The position numbers and the translations under genes are program-made. Below are positions 36,240 to 47,274 of a stretch of 64,000 nt of DNA, one piece after another. The stretch covers positions 13,302,001 to 13,366,000 of the forward strand of contig BSYO01000025.1 of the NCBI GenBank assembly GCA_033239525.1, written 5' to 3'. Numbering within the stretch: the stretch's first letter is position 1; every line of letters starts with the position of its first letter. The DNA is from Nepenthes gracilis (Eukaryota; Streptophyta; Magnoliopsida; Caryophyllales; Nepenthaceae). The notes below the pieces were generated by a model. That model searched no databases and was not told the DNA's origin. It saw only the letters and a program-made list of their open reading frames with translations.

Positions 36240-36850
36240 TATAAAACCTAAAAACTTTTCGAAAATTACCCCAAAAGCACACTTGGCCTGGTTGAGCTTC
36301 ATCCTGTGAGCTCAGAGCACTTGGAAGGTCTCTTCCAGATCATGAATGTGGTCATCGGCTATTCTGCTCTTAACGAGCATGTCGTCAACGTACACCTCTA
36401 CGTTCCTTCCGACTTGGGCCTCGAGCATTTTATTCACAAGACGCTAGTAGGTTACCTCGGCATTCTTTAGGCTGAAGGATATGACCTTGTAGCAATATGT
36501 TTCCTGGTTGGTAATGAAAGAGGTGTGTTCCTCATCATTTGGGTCTATTCTGATCTGGTTATAACCCCAGTAGACATCCATGAAACTCAGGAGCTCGTGC
36601 CCGAATGTGAAATCCACTAATCGATCAATCCGAGAGGGCGGGAAGCTGTCTTTAGGATAGGTTTTATTCACGTCAGTGAAGTCCACGTACATTTGCAACT
36701 TGCTGTTACTTTTCTTTACGAGCACGATATTGGATAACTAATCCGGATATTGAACTTTCCTTATGAATCCGGCGTCCAGCAGTCTCTTCACTTCCTCTCT
36801 TATAGCTACTAGCTTCTCGATGAAGTGGTTCCTACGCTTTTACCTGATGG
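36240..36850 (-). pseudogene. Element 1 reverse transcriptase, broken
   Basis: The frame 36725-36444 shows MLVKKSNSKLQMYVDFTDVN, FMDVYWGYNQIRI and EEHTSFITNQETYCYKV, the palm and finger parts of a Ty3-type RT. The catalytic block is reached below 36440, where the frame is broken (the usual YVDD-like motif is seen as VYVDDM near 36390-36370). Upstream, the stretch to 36840 is also interrupted. Confidence 0.85.
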
Positions 36851-37560
36851 GCTTGTAATTAGAATCGAGGCCCAACTTGTAGACCATTACTCCAACTGGT
36901 ATCCCAGGCATGTCGGCAGGGATCAATGCGAACACGTCAAAGTTCTTCTGGAGGAAACTAATAAGCCGGTTGCGATTGGCCGTAATGAGAGAGCTGCCGT
37001 TATGCACGCACTTCTCCAGCTTGGTAGGGTCTAGAGGGACCACTTTGGTTGCTTTACCTGACTGAACTTGCTGTAGCGTGACTTCGTCGCGGAGATCCAA
37101 GTCTCCGTCCATACGCTTCAGCACCGCTGGGGCAACTTGGGACATATAGCGCGTCCACCCCATCACTTGATCACCGAGCACCTCTCCTACGCCATATGAG
37201 GTCGAAAACTTCACCTTCAGATGAGGGATTGAAGTAACAACCCCGAAGGATATGAGGAATGGTCTGCCCAGGATGGCGTTGTAGACAGACAGCAAATCGA
37301 CAATAAGGAACGTTAGCTCTCATGTTGTGGTACACGGGTAAGTTTTCATCATGATTTCTAGCTGGATTTCTCCCTACACAGCTACAGGTTCGTTATCTAA
37401 GCCGTACAGAGTGCCATCGGCCGCTTTCATGTGGTTTCACCTCAATCCAAGCTTAAAGAAAGCGTCAAGATATAGTAAATTTTGAAAGTTTTTATTATCA
37501 ATAAAGACTAGTTTCAACGGGTAATCAACCGTACCATTTGAAACGATAGCGGATATAACA
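36840..37560 (-). pseudogene. Element 1 protease and PR-RT linker, broken
   Basis: On the - strand, 37530-37480 encodes VFIDNKNFQNLLYLDAFFKL, the position of the aspartic protease active site. The usual D-T/N-G-S is replaced by D-N-K-N. Further on, SVYNAILGRPFLISFG (37290) is the conserved end of the protease, and FALIPADMPGIP belongs to the linker before RT. Several stops lie between. Confidence 0.75.
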
Positions 37561-39340
37561 ATGGATCAGAATGGGAAAATATTACATGTGCCATATTGTC
37601 GCTGTTAAAACTAATGACATCACTCCTATCCCATACTGTTGCTCTCTTGCTACTAGAAGCTTGCTCGGGTTGCGCTTGCCTACTGCACTTGACTGGGTCA
37701 ATTGAGATCATGCTGATCACATCGGCCGCTATACGGTTCCTTGGAGGCTCCCTTGCCTCGCCTTCTGAGGCTGCAAGGGCCTGCCCCGAACCCTTCATGA
37801 ACCGTTTAAGGTTTCTGCGGTGGATCAGGTCCTTTATCTCCTTCTGCAATGTCCAACAGTTCTCAATAGAATGGCTCAGGCAGCGGTGATACTAGTAGTA
37901 TTTCGTCTAGTCTCCACCGCTTGGGCCCTTCACCGCCTTTGGCCACTTGAAGAACTTCTCATCTTAGATCTACATTAGGATGTTTGCGCAAGTATCATTC
38001 AGGGGAGTTAGGGACGTTAGCCCATACTCCTTCCTGGATCTCGGCGATGGCCACGGCTGCTTGCGACGTTCCTGGAAGCGGTTGTTGTCGTCGTTCCTCT
38101 TCTTCCCAACGGCTAGCATAGGTCCTTTCTTGGGGCGGTCCACTCGTTCGAGACGCTTTGCCTCATTGGCTTCTTCCGCTGAGATATAAGCTCAAGCGAT
38201 GGCCTCAACTTTCCAAAAGGACTGAGGGTGCTGGTGCAATAAGTGCTTGAAAAAGTCTCTTGCTGCTAGCGTGGCAACGAAGGCGTTGAGTTTCAGCTCT
38301 GCAAAGAGCTGGTCATTCGACATGCTTCAGTGATGAAGCGGTTGAGGAACTACTTCAGGCTTTCGTCTGGCCTCTGGTAGAGGTAGACCAGGTGCCATAG
38401 TTGCTCTTCTCCCTCCTGCAAGAGGTAAACTAGCTTAAGAAGCAATCTGCGAGCTCATCGAATAAGCGGATGGAGTTTGGCAAGAGGCCATGGAACCGAA
38501 GCAGCGCGTCCCCTTTGAGGGTGATGGGAAAACACTAGCACATCATGGTCTCACTCGCTCCGTGGAGGAACAGGTGAGTGCGAAAATAGTTGAGGTGGTC
38601 CACTGGATCCTTACTCTTGTCGTAGCCGTCCAGCGTTGGCATTTTAAACTTGCGGGGAAGTGGCTGGGTCCGAATGTCCATAGCGAAGGGTGACCTCCAC
38701 AAGTTAGCGGAAGATTGTCCGGACTTCTCCTTGAACATGTGGTTCCAAATCACCTCCATCTTTTTCTCTATCAGCGGGTTAGACCCGCTCCCCCGTGCAT
38801 TGATGATGTTGCAGAGCTCTGTGTGACCCTGCGGATTTTGTTGGGCGTGCTAGTTGCAATAGCTTCCTGCATAAGGCGGCTGCGCATTACACGAGCCTGC
38901 GGCTATCTGTCTCATTTCATTGCGGGAGTTGCTGGGGTTACATCGCTCCGGGATTTCCTCCTACTCGTCCTAGCTATGGTGGCTTCCAGCCACCGTCTGG
39001 GCTATGCTGCTGGAGGCCGATTGGGCATCAACATCGTCAGCTGATCTGATCTGCCCCTAAGGGCTCTGGTACGACACCTTCCTCGCCTGGAGGATGACGC
39101 CTGAAATGCTGGAAGCACAACCCCCATCCACTGGGTGCCCATCTGGTTGTAGAGGGCCTGAAGTATCAACCTCATGTTGCCCATTTCGGCAGCCAGCTAG
39201 TGGACGCCAAGCTGTGGCCACTCGTCGACACGACTACCCATTGAGGGGTCGTCGCCGTGAGCTGCTGTGTCTCTTGCTAGCGTGCTGGTTTTCACCCTGG
39301 TGTTGACCATCCTGGTGTAAGGGAGTGAGTGTTGAGGGGA
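37560..39340 (-). pseudogene. Element 1 gag, broken
   Basis: Frames on the - strand include 38759-38535 with RSPFAMDIRTQPLPRKF, DGYDKSKDPVDHL and FRTHLFLHGA, the N-terminal part of the retrotransposon gag family. About 37900-37780 holds the C-terminal stretch with YHRCLSHSIENCWTLQKEI and LIHRRNLKRFM, corresponding to the Cys/His-containing end of Tat gag; the Cys/His set is incomplete. Stops and shifts divide the gene. Confidence 0.75.
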
Positions 39341-39360
39341 GACGCTAACTTTTTTTCGCC

Positions 39361-39380
39361 GTTTTCACAGACGGCGCTAA
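39361..39380 (-). promoter_or_regulatory. Primer-binding site of element 1
   Basis: On the - strand, directly behind the 5' LTR, stands TTAGCGCCGTCTGTGAAAAC. It differs by one base in the core from TTGGCGCCGTCTGTG, the PBS type of many plant Ty3 elements. It sets the orientation of the element. Confidence 0.75.
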
Positions 39381-40273
39381 TGTTGTATCCCGGATCCCTG
39401 ATTTTTGTATGGATTAGGGAGCCTTCGAATTCCACATCGTCCAAATAAGATCACGAGTGGGTCTGGTATTCATTGTTGTTAACCTGAAATTTACACAGCA
39501 CAAACAACAAATAAAAGATCAGAGGTCGACAGGATTTTTTCCACTGAAAACACTCCAACGCTCAAGACAGTGACTCCCCGCGATGAACGGAAAGGGGCGC
39601 GCGCTTAGATGTGTGCGAAAATATATTGAGTGTGTGGTGGGAGTGTGTGAATGTAAGAGTATGGAACCCAATGAGCGTTTTATGAGAAGCTCACCTCCCT
39701 AAATGCACCGCAAAGGGTGGCTTACTTTTGTAGTCTGAGAAGGGCTGTGGAAGATTGGTTAGGACTTGAGTATAGGAGCAGGAGCGTAGGGAGCACGCAT
39801 CTCAATCTCCAGAATCCAATTGGTGATCAGGAATCAAATCCCCCTCGCTGTAGAAGGAGAGAGAATTTATAGGTTCCATAGTGTGAAACTCTGGGGGAGA
39901 GAATCCTTTCTATAGGGATTCGCCAGCCGTTAATTGGTAGCGGCAGCCGGTGATATCAGTTGCCGCCTTGTGGTGCTGGGGAGACCGTTATGCTGCTGGC
40001 CACGCTTGGTCTGCTTCTCGCATAAGAATTGGTTGGCCAATTGTAGGGAGCAGCGCGAGCCGCAATTGGCAAAGTTGACCTTTCTTTCGTTGGCTCGCCT
40101 CTTCTACTCTACAACTGCCGCTTGCAACTGTAATAATGAGTTGCAAGATGCACTGATTGGCTGCAGGTATTAGGTTACCACGTAGGTTATTTCTAGTTTT
40201 AGGCCACACTGATTGTCTGAGCCGCTGCTACCTGAGTTTGACCTCACGATTCTTGAGCGTCACCGATACTGGA
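39381..40273 (-). repeat. Right (5') LTR of element 1
   Basis: Starts TGTTGTATCC on + and follows the left LTR to CACCGATACTGG. The last bases are replaced by the beginning of a TA repeat (40274-40290), so the LTR end is eroded. Compared with the left LTR, about one base in six differs by eye. Confidence 0.85.
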
Positions 40274-40279
40274 CTATAT

Positions 40280-41100
40280 ATATATATATATTTCTTTAGC
40301 AAATAGATCTTCCCTCAATCCTCAATATAAAAAATATTAAAATTGTTATTTGCTAAGAATATTTTCAGATTTTCTTAATTTTAAGTTAAGTTCGAATTTT
40401 TAAAATTCATAGTTAAATTTCATTTTGTTAAGTAGTTATAAAATCAAACAATATCACTAATTCAAATTTATTTATCAATTTAGATATTATCCGACATCTC
40501 ATTAATTAAATTTGATATTAAATTTTATTTGATATTTAGCATATTATTAAAGATAATATTTTTAATCATTTATTTTTTAATGCAAATTCAAACTCCAAAT
40601 ACATTATTTTAATAAAATCACTTGCAAATAAAATAACTCGATTTTTTCAAGTATAAAAAAGTAAATTTTATTCAAAATTTCCAATTGTCTTGAAATAAAT
40701 ACTTTTATATAAGTAATTAATGAAATTAAAAAGAAAAAATATATATGTGAGCCCCATAGATGATAACTAAATGAAAATTCTGCACAGAAATTTTACTATA
40801 TTATTAAGCCTTAAAAGTAATAATTATTATCAAAAAATACATAATAATATAAAATAAAAATAAAAATTAATATTTTCTAATATAGTTAATCACTTACTAT
40901 AGATAAAATTAAATTCCTAATTAATTTTTTAATATTCAAAATATAAAAATGGTAAGAAAAATAATAAGTAAATTCTTATAAAACAACAGTTATTTAATAA
41001 AACAATATTATAATATATACTAAAAAGTTTATAATAAATCTGATCAAAATTAGGTCGCATTGATTTGCTAGTCCTACCACTCTAAAATATTATTTGGGCT
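40280..41100. other. AT-rich spacer, no gene seen
   Basis: Starts with a short (TA)n run and continues as AT-rich sequence with no long frames or recognised repeats. Confidence 0.6.
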
Positions 41101-41109
41101 TTGTTGGTT

Positions 41110-41285
41110 TGCTTTTATGGGCCTTGTTTATTAGGCCCAGCGGCCCTTTGTTACGAGTCACGTAATGGGCCCACGCTAACCCTCTGTCGGAGAAGGAGGG
41201 TTTTCTACTGTCGATTTGACCTTCACGCTCGTCCCTCTGTTCTTCCTCTCCCTCTCAAAGTTCTGTAGAACCCTAACGCAGAACA
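41110..41285 (+). promoter_or_regulatory. Promoter and leader of the SLOW GREEN 1-like gene
   Basis: Within 60 bp there are three GGCCCA/TGGGCC motifs (41118-41123, 41133-41139, 41166-41173), the site II type bound by TCP factors. They surround GTCACGTAA (41157-41165), a bZIP-like core. AACCCTAA, a telo-box-like word, lies at 41269-41276, just before the ATG. Site II plus telo-box is common in genes for plastid and ribosomal proteins of growing tissue. The leader is short and pyrimidine-rich; no TATA box is seen. Confidence 0.6.
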
Positions 41286-42335
41286 ATGGAGAGTCTAGCC
41301 AACATCAATCACAAATCAAAGCCATTCCACCTCTTTTTCAACAACCGCAGGGGCTCATTCTCAAGACCCCTTTCTTCAATCTCCTTCAAAACCACTTTTT
41401 CATCGCTGTCTCTCCCCTCACTCTCAGTCAAAATGAAATCATCATCCTCAGAGACGCATGCGCTCTCTGCAAGTTCTAAAACCCCCCAAAATCCGGACCC
41501 TTTCTCTCCCTTCTCTGTCCTTAAAGCCCCAGTTTGCATCGCGGTTGCTGCAGTTGCCCTGTTCTTCTCTCGGCTTCCGCACAAGCCCTCACTAGCTCTC
41601 GCCGAGCCCATTTCAAAAACGACGACAAGCGAAAGCGTTCCGGATGAGGAGAGAGAAAAGGACCTAGAAGAGTTCGTCTCTTCACACCCTGATGATGTTC
41701 AAGCTCTGAAGTCTCTTATGGAGGCGAAGATTAAGAACCGGAAGCTTCCTGAAGCAATTGAGGTAGTAAGTAGGTTGATCGAGCTTGAGCCGGATGAAGA
41801 TGAATGGCAATTGCTGAAATCTCACATGTATATTTATACGGGGGAGTCCGAGTCGGCGAAAATGGGGTTCGAGGAGATCTTAGCTAAGGATCCCCTCCGT
41901 GTAGAGGCATTCCACGGGCTTGTTATGGCGGTTTCACAATCCGACTCAGAGAGCAATGGATTGGGAGAAGTGATGAAGAGGATTGAGGGGGCAATGGAGA
42001 AGTGTAAAAGGGAGAAGATGAAGGATGAATTGAGGGATTTTAAGCTATTGATAGCCCAAATTCGGGTTATTGAAGGCAATTATATGGAAGCATTGAAGGT
42101 TTATCAGGAGCTAGCAAAGGAAGAGCCTAGAGATTTTAGGCCTTATTTATGTCAAGGGATCATATATACTTTGTTGGGGAAGAAGAATGATGCAGAGAAG
42201 CAATTTGAAAAGTATAAGAGGCTAGTGCCAAAGGAGCACCCATATGCGCGGTATTTTGATGATAATATGCTTGCCACGAAGGTGTTTTCACAGATGGCAG
42301 AGAATCAGAGGATGGAAACAGGGGTGAAGAGTTGA
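41286..42335 (+). CDS. SG1: SLOW GREEN 1-like chloroplast TPR protein, single exon
   Basis: A 349-residue intact frame. Residues 1-75 are rich in Ser, Arg and Lys and poor in acids, as in a chloroplast transit peptide. Residues about 80-95 (VCIAVAAVALFFSRL) form one hydrophobic segment, followed by LALAEP, which resembles a processing site. The rest is helical with TPR-like units near 130-165 (LKSLMEAKIKNRKLPEAIEV), 167-200, 243-276 (IEGNYMEALKVYQELAKEEP) and 277-310 (LLGKKNDAEKQFEKYKRLVP). SLOW GREEN 1 is a membrane-associated plastid TPR protein needed for early greening. The identification rests on overall layout and remembered similarity; another plastid TPR protein of the same clade is possible. 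The start is the first Met behind a leader with a telo-box. It lies between two retroelements but is undamaged. Confidence 0.85.
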   Translation: MESLANINHKSKPFHLFFNNRRGSFSRPLSSISFKTTFSSLSLPSLSVKMKSSSSETHALSASSKTPQNPDPFSPFSVLKAPVCIAVAAVALFFSRLPHKPSLALAEPISKTTTSESVPDEEREKDLEEFVSSHPDDVQALKSLMEAKIKNRKLPEAIEVVSRLIELEPDEDEWQLLKSHMYIYTGESESAKMGFEEILAKDPLRVEAFHGLVMAVSQSDSESNGLGEVMKRIEGAMEKCKREKMKDELRDFKLLIAQIRVIEGNYMEALKVYQELAKEEPRDFRPYLCQGIIYTLLGKKNDAEKQFEKYKRLVPKEHPYARYFDDNMLATKVFSQMAENQRMETGVKS

Positions 42336-42471
42336 GAGAGACACTTTGGTTGTTAAAGAGATCACAGTTATGATCGGCGATTGTTTAATGAATGGCTGAA
42401 TTGATTCATTTTCTCCACATACAATTCTCAGCCAAGGCAAGGTATAACTAATGGTTTTGTAGAGTAACTTG

Positions 42472-43390
42472 CGTCAATTTTGATGAATTTAGCTCTTCTG
42501 AATTAGGATTCGTGCAGCAGGTAGTTGCATTATCTATTATCATTATTATTTTGTATAAGTGAATGGCAGAGTTTGATGTTACATGCTTTTTCTTTGGAGG
42601 TTTTCCTTATAAATGGAAGCCATGACTGAAAATGGTTATGTTGATCGTAATGACCTCAAATTGTATTGATCGTGTTTGGTTACAACAATTTGCCACCCAA
42701 ATTGTTGCTTGAGTCTATTTTAATGAATTTGGCTCTTGTGAATTAGGATTTGTGCAGCAGCTAGTTGCATTATCTATTATCATTATAATTTTAAATGAAT
42801 AGCAGAATTAGATATTACATGCTTTATCTTTCGAGGTTTTCCCTGTGCTTGGAAGTCATGACTTAAAATGGTTATCTTGATTATAATGACTCTTTAAACT
42901 GTATTGGTTGTGTTTGGTTAGTACAAATTGCCTCCCAAATTGTAACTTAAGTCCATTTTAATGAATTTTAGCTCTTTTGAATTAGGATTTGTGCAGCTGG
43001 TAGTTGCATTATCAATTTGGTTAAGTGAGTAGCAGAATTTGATCTTACAATTGGCAGCTTTGATTGAAAGTGGTTATCTTGATCGCAATGACTCTTTTTA
43101 ATATATATTGTTCATACTTGATTACACCCAAATTGTGACTTCAGTCAATTTCGATGAATTTAACTCTTCTGAATTAGGATTTGTGCAGCAGGCAGTTGCA
43201 TTATCTATCATCATTATTATTTTGGAGGAGTGAGTTGCAGAATTAGATATTGCGTGCTTTATCTTTGGAGGTTTTCCCTATAATTGGCAGCCTTAATTGA
43301 AAATGGTTATCTTGATTGTAATGACTGTTTAAATTGTAATAATCTTGTGTTTGGTTACTACGATTGGCACCCAGATGCTGCTTCGCTGCA
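42472..43390 (+). repeat. Tandem array, four ~240-bp units, behind SG1
   Basis: The phrase ATGAATTT(A/G)GCTCTT-GAATTAGGATT-GTGCAGC-GTTGCATTATC recurs with ATGAATTT at 42483, 42723, 42961 and 43154. Spacings are 240, 238 and about 193, so the third unit has lost some 45 bp. Units also share TTACATGCTTT, GGAGGTTTTCC, TTGATCGTAATGACT and GTGTTTGGTTA. Divergence between units is modest. The array begins about 140 bp after the stop codon, so the 3' UTR may end in the first unit. Confidence 0.9.
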
Positions 43391-43599
43391 TTCATATTTA
43401 GGTGATTTATAGTATTCATTGGATAAAAACTTCAGTGGTAAAGATTGGATATGTACCAAGTACATATCACTTGAGAGTTTTATGATCCTCAAATTCATTT
43501 GTTGACCAATGAGCACTGACACTCCTTTTGGTTAGAGTGTGAGGGTCTAATGCACCACACACCCACACTCAGCAGGCACTCTTTGGCACATGTCAGATT

Positions 43600-43820
43600 T
43601 TTTTTTTTTTTTGTGATTTTTTAACTCCAATATCACTATCGGTAATAGTTATAGTCATATTGGTATCAATAAATATGTATCATATAAGATATATTAGAAG
43701 CAAAAAATAACTATAAATTATAAATTAATATATAAATATTGGTCATATATTGAATATATGTACCAATATTTCTCATATCGTTTGATATATTATATATTAT
43801 GACATATTATTAATGTAATA
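43600..43820. repeat. AT-rich dispersed repeat related to the Rab intron copies
   Basis: A T-run followed by CCAATATCACTATCGGTAAT, GTCATATTGGTATCAATAAA, GTACCAATATTTCTCATATCG and TGATATATTATAT. Vocabulary and density of ATAT(C/T)G words are like copies A-F, but alignment by eye is weaker. Confidence 0.4.
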
Positions 43821-44284
43821 ACATATTATGATTTAAGCTTTTCTAAATCTGAAAGTAGAGAATCTGATGAACTGAATTGCTCTTTAATTGAATGCCTGTC
43901 ATACCTTAACATTATTATCTGACTGATGAAATGATGATTCATGGGGTGCAGTTGTTAAGAGTTACTGTTGTTGTTCCTTGGTAGTTTTCCTTTCAGCTCT
44001 AGCCATGGCTAGTAGTGTGAGTTTCAATAAAAACCGATTCAAAGCCGAACCTGATTCGTTTATGGCCCACAAATCACAACCGTGGATTCACGACGGATAT
44101 TCGATAGCAGAATGGCCGATTCATTAATCGACAACAAATGAAATAGAAAGAAAAGGGAATGAACCGTTAAACTCAGCCAAATCAAAGCTAGGATGCCTGA
44201 CTAGCTCGATCCACCTGACATGAAGTTTTGTAGGGTTTAACATATATATTGGCACGGTTGAAAAATGGATTTTGGATCAAGTAT
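43821..44284. other. Spacer left of element 2
   Basis: No gene or recognised repeat. The last five bases, AGTAT (44280-44284), are one half of the target duplication of element 2. Confidence 0.55.
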
Positions 44285-44872
44285 TGTTGCGTTCGAGGAT
44301 TTGATTATTGTATGGGTGAAGAAATTTGTCCATCGAATGTTTAAAATCTTCAGTCTCCGTATGTCTTTAATTAAGATTCTGTGCAATTATAAAATAACAG
44401 TTAAATGATTGGTGTGACTCACTCTTCGGTATATCCTCCGATATTCAAGTTAGTATTTCTCTTAAATATTAAAAAAGAGAGATCATGTAAAAAAACTGTA
44501 TAAAGTCCGAGGAATTGTTCTCTTTAAGTGGCGTCTTAGATTGAGAGAGTGTGTGTGCACTCTTGGCATCTTTATATACTTTAGTCTGAAAGAATTTAAG
44601 TTCTTTTTAGATGGAGATGAATGATATTTATAGAAAGTGGACATCGGTTAACTATTAGAAAAACTGACGAACGGTTAATCGCTGTCTTTATCACGACAGC
44701 AGTTACAACTAACGTTCGATGTCGTGAGTTGAATAACCGCCTTAGGCCATTAAGCTAACATTGGCCACATTTGTCGAAATGGGCCGTGTGGGAGCTTTGG
44801 GCCGTTGAACTTAGCCTTTTGGCCTAAAATTGTATTGGACTTTATTTAGGCTGTCGGGGATGATACATATCA
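44285..44872 (-). repeat. Left (3') LTR of element 2
   Basis: Starts TGTTGCGTTCG and ends CATATCA on +. Shares with the right copy TAAGTGGCGTCTTA, TCTTTATATACTTTAGTCTG and GGTTAAC-like words in order. CTTTATATACTTT read on - is AAAGTATATAAAG, a likely TATA box. Confidence 0.9.
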
Positions 44873-45345
44873 CTAGCCCCCCATGTTAGGAGACTTGAAA
44901 TTCAGCCTTCTAGTATGAAATTTGAAAGTTTCTTTTTGTCTGAATCCGAAGTATTATTTGGTGAGCTCCAATTTCTCCTCGGAAAAAAATTCTTAAATTC
45001 GAAGTCTTTCGTTGAATGAGAGTAATCAACCCGACTGTCTATGTTCCCACCGTCATTTGTTGTATTAATGCACATCGCTTCAGATACTGAACGGTTTGTT
45101 GAAAATGCTCAAGCCATCATTACTGATATCGAGCGATTTGACGTTTGGCACAGCGAATGAGCGGCTGACATATATCAGCGCCATGATAAGGCACATCTTT
45201 TGAATTTTGAAACCAAATGATGCCGTTTGAAGTCTTCTCCTTCGCCTACAAATTGATGCTCAAATGTTTAGGAGACACTTTTCATTCCTCATCACCCGTT
45301 TTCTCACTTGGAAATTTTCTTGCCTTTTCTTGTTCGAAATTTTCC

Positions 45346-47274
45346 ATGGCGCTAGGAGCTGAAGACATCTAATCGATTTTAACCTTCGTCGACATCGAAT
45401 ACTTCTGAGCTTGGTACAAGATTTCGAGTTCTATGATGTATCTCTTGCCTGGAGTGAATGGGCGAGCTTCTTCTCATCCATAAGAATATATCACCGTATG
45501 TGAGACTCACCTCATGGGTGGTATCTGTTTTCCCTTAGCTCCGAAGTTTTACAAAATAATGGTGGAGCTTTACATACTGATCTCCAAACTTCAGCCAAAT
45601 GGTGTGAGGTATTTGATTTCTTTGTGTATTTTTGCTCGAATTCACAGTGTGATTTTTAATGCCACAGCCATAAAAGTCTTGTTTCGTTTTACACACAGGC
45701 AAGATTGGATCACTGTATCTCCCTGATTGGGCTACGGTTTGAGTGAAGGAAATTCGGACTCTACAAAAAGGTGGAAGGATCGATTGTTTTATTTAGCGGT
45801 TCCTTCCACATGAGAGCTTCATACAGAGTGGGGTAGGATCTCTGCTGCTATGCAGACTGACGTTTATGACCACGAAAAAGCCGCTGTCCAAAAGCTTACG
45901 AACCTCATCTGTGAAAAGGCCGACACTTTTAATAAGAATAAAAAGAACTATTGGCTTTTCCCTGAATCTCTTGCACAAGCTATGTGGGAGCCCATGGTTA
46001 AAGAGTCTGAGACTCTCGCGGCAAATACTCTTCTTAGGAGAAGGCATAAGGTAAAGGTGAAGAAGCTGTGAATAAAAGAGTCCTTGACTAAAAAGCCTAA
46101 TGACAAATCTAAAAAGTCCAAGGATAAAATGCCTCAAAGGCCATTCAAATAAAAGAATTGTCGGCCACAACGCCTGGAAATAAAGAGGCCTTAGTTGAAT
46201 TCAGTTTTGAGGATGAGGAACCATTGATCAAATAATAAAGAGGAAGAGGCCAGTGGTCCCATTGGACCAAACGTCTACATCTTTCTTGGCCTAAGTTCAT
46301 GAGGACGTCGGGCCTATTGGAGAAAGCGAGCATGTGGGGTCTACTACTGAGGAAGTGACCGAGGTTGTGCCAATTCTAGCCCCACTTGTTGCTTCATATG
46401 GGGTTTCGACCGTTCTGCTACCACTGCTTGTGGAGTCCCTGCCTGACATTGTGACTACCTTTGCTGAGGAAATTTCTTAGATAAGTGAGATTCAGTCTGG
46501 TGAGGCTGTAAGAGTGCCATTACTTGAGCTCCCAGTGACCAACATGACTGAGGAGGTCACTTTAGAACTTGATGATGATATTGCCAATGAGCATTCTCCC
46601 GAGCCTCCAGAGCTCGAGGTCCATCTTGAAGTTGAGACTGAGGGTCGAATCACTTTGGCAAATGTGCCACTCATGGCTGAGATCGAGGAGATAGAGGTGG
46701 ACATAGTGCTCGAGAAAGTTGAGGAAGAAGTAGAAGTGGCTAGCTCAGAGTCTCTAGGAGCTGAGGTCTAAGTGGCCTCAGAGACTCATACGAATGATGC
46801 AACTCATGGGAAGATTTCTAATTCTGAGGTAACTGTCTGAAATCTTCTTTAATTTTCATATCATCCTCTTCATATTGTTATCTTGTATTATTTTTCTTGT
46901 AGTTCCAAGAAATGATCAATCGTCTCGCTAGCGTCGCTAACCAATTTCCTCACAATTATGTGAAGAAAGAGAAGCTTATGGTTACTAAGGAGTGCATTTC
47001 TCAACTTGAGTGTGATTTGGCTGCCATGAAGCAAAAACACGCCCTACTCTGGGATAAGAACTTAAAGATTGAAAGTGAGCTTCATGTTTCAATTCGTCTT
47101 GAGGATGTTATGAAGATGTTGGAGAGCAGCTATTGGGAAGACTTTAACTTTTGTAGACATATTATACAAATGTTGGCTCTTGACATTTCTATTTCTACAC
47201 TTCATCCGAGGAATGCCAATACTAGCCACAGTTCTGAGGTGTTGTACATTCCCAGGGACGATGCGGATTCTTGA
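45346..47274 (+). pseudogene. Element 2 opposite-strand ORF: Transposase_28-like protein with an intron, broken
   Basis: From an ATG at 45346 (followed soon by a stop) the + strand encodes remnants of the same protein as in element 1. At 45490-45726 VCETHLMGGICFPL, LQPNGVRYLISLCIFARIHS and HRQDWITVSP match VYEHHLKGGFRY, LYPNVVCYLVTLCIFAHFQS and SEDWISMSP of element 1. Further on come an acidic part (46514-46771, rich in Glu, Asp and Val) and a helical C-terminal part (46912-47274, SQLECDLAAMKQKHALLWDK). Between these two, GAG/GTAACT at 46829 and TTTTTCTTGTAG/TTCC at 46902 bound a 74-bp intron in phase 0. TAA at 46769-46771 and others interrupt the frame. It lies between integrase and the 3' LTR, opposite to gag-pol. 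Confidence 0.7.

Larger units (their letters stand above)
30640..40273 (-). mobile_element. Element 1: Tat-type Ty3/gypsy LTR retrotransposon, nearly full length, decayed
   Basis: Two related LTRs of about 0.9 kb (30640-31541 and 39381-~40273) enclose gag and pol on the - strand. Next to the right LTR, read on -, is TTAGCGCCGTCTGTG, close to the PBS form TTGGCGCCGTCTGTG. Next to the left LTR is the purine tract CCATGGGGGCTTG. Order on -: gag, protease, RT, RNase H, a second RNase H, integrase, then an opposite-strand ORF. The double RNase H and the opposite-strand ORF are known from the Tat lineage. Every domain has stops or frame breaks and the LTRs differ at many sites, so the copy is old and cannot make a full polyprotein. 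The right LTR loses similarity for its last few bases where a TA repeat begins. The TA-rich flanks allow but do not prove a TATAT duplication. Confidence 0.92.

Noticed and set aside
37596..39306. Several + strand frames of 67-109 codons
   Set aside because: All lie opposite to gag of element 1, and composition explains them.
30635..40290. TATAT as a proven target duplication of element 1
   Set aside because: Both flanks are TA repeats and the right LTR end is eroded, so the match could be chance.
41309..42079. - strand frames over the SG1-like gene
   Set aside because: Shadows of the intact + strand gene.
42472..43390. Possible CRISPR-like or satellite array
   Set aside because: The units are 190-240 bp without spacer structure, and the genome is a plant nucleus. 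It is a plain tandem repeat.
46492..46704. - strand Ser-rich frame
   Set aside because: Shadow of the acidic part of the opposite-strand ORF of element 2 (Glu/Asp codons read backwards give Ser/Ile/Phe).
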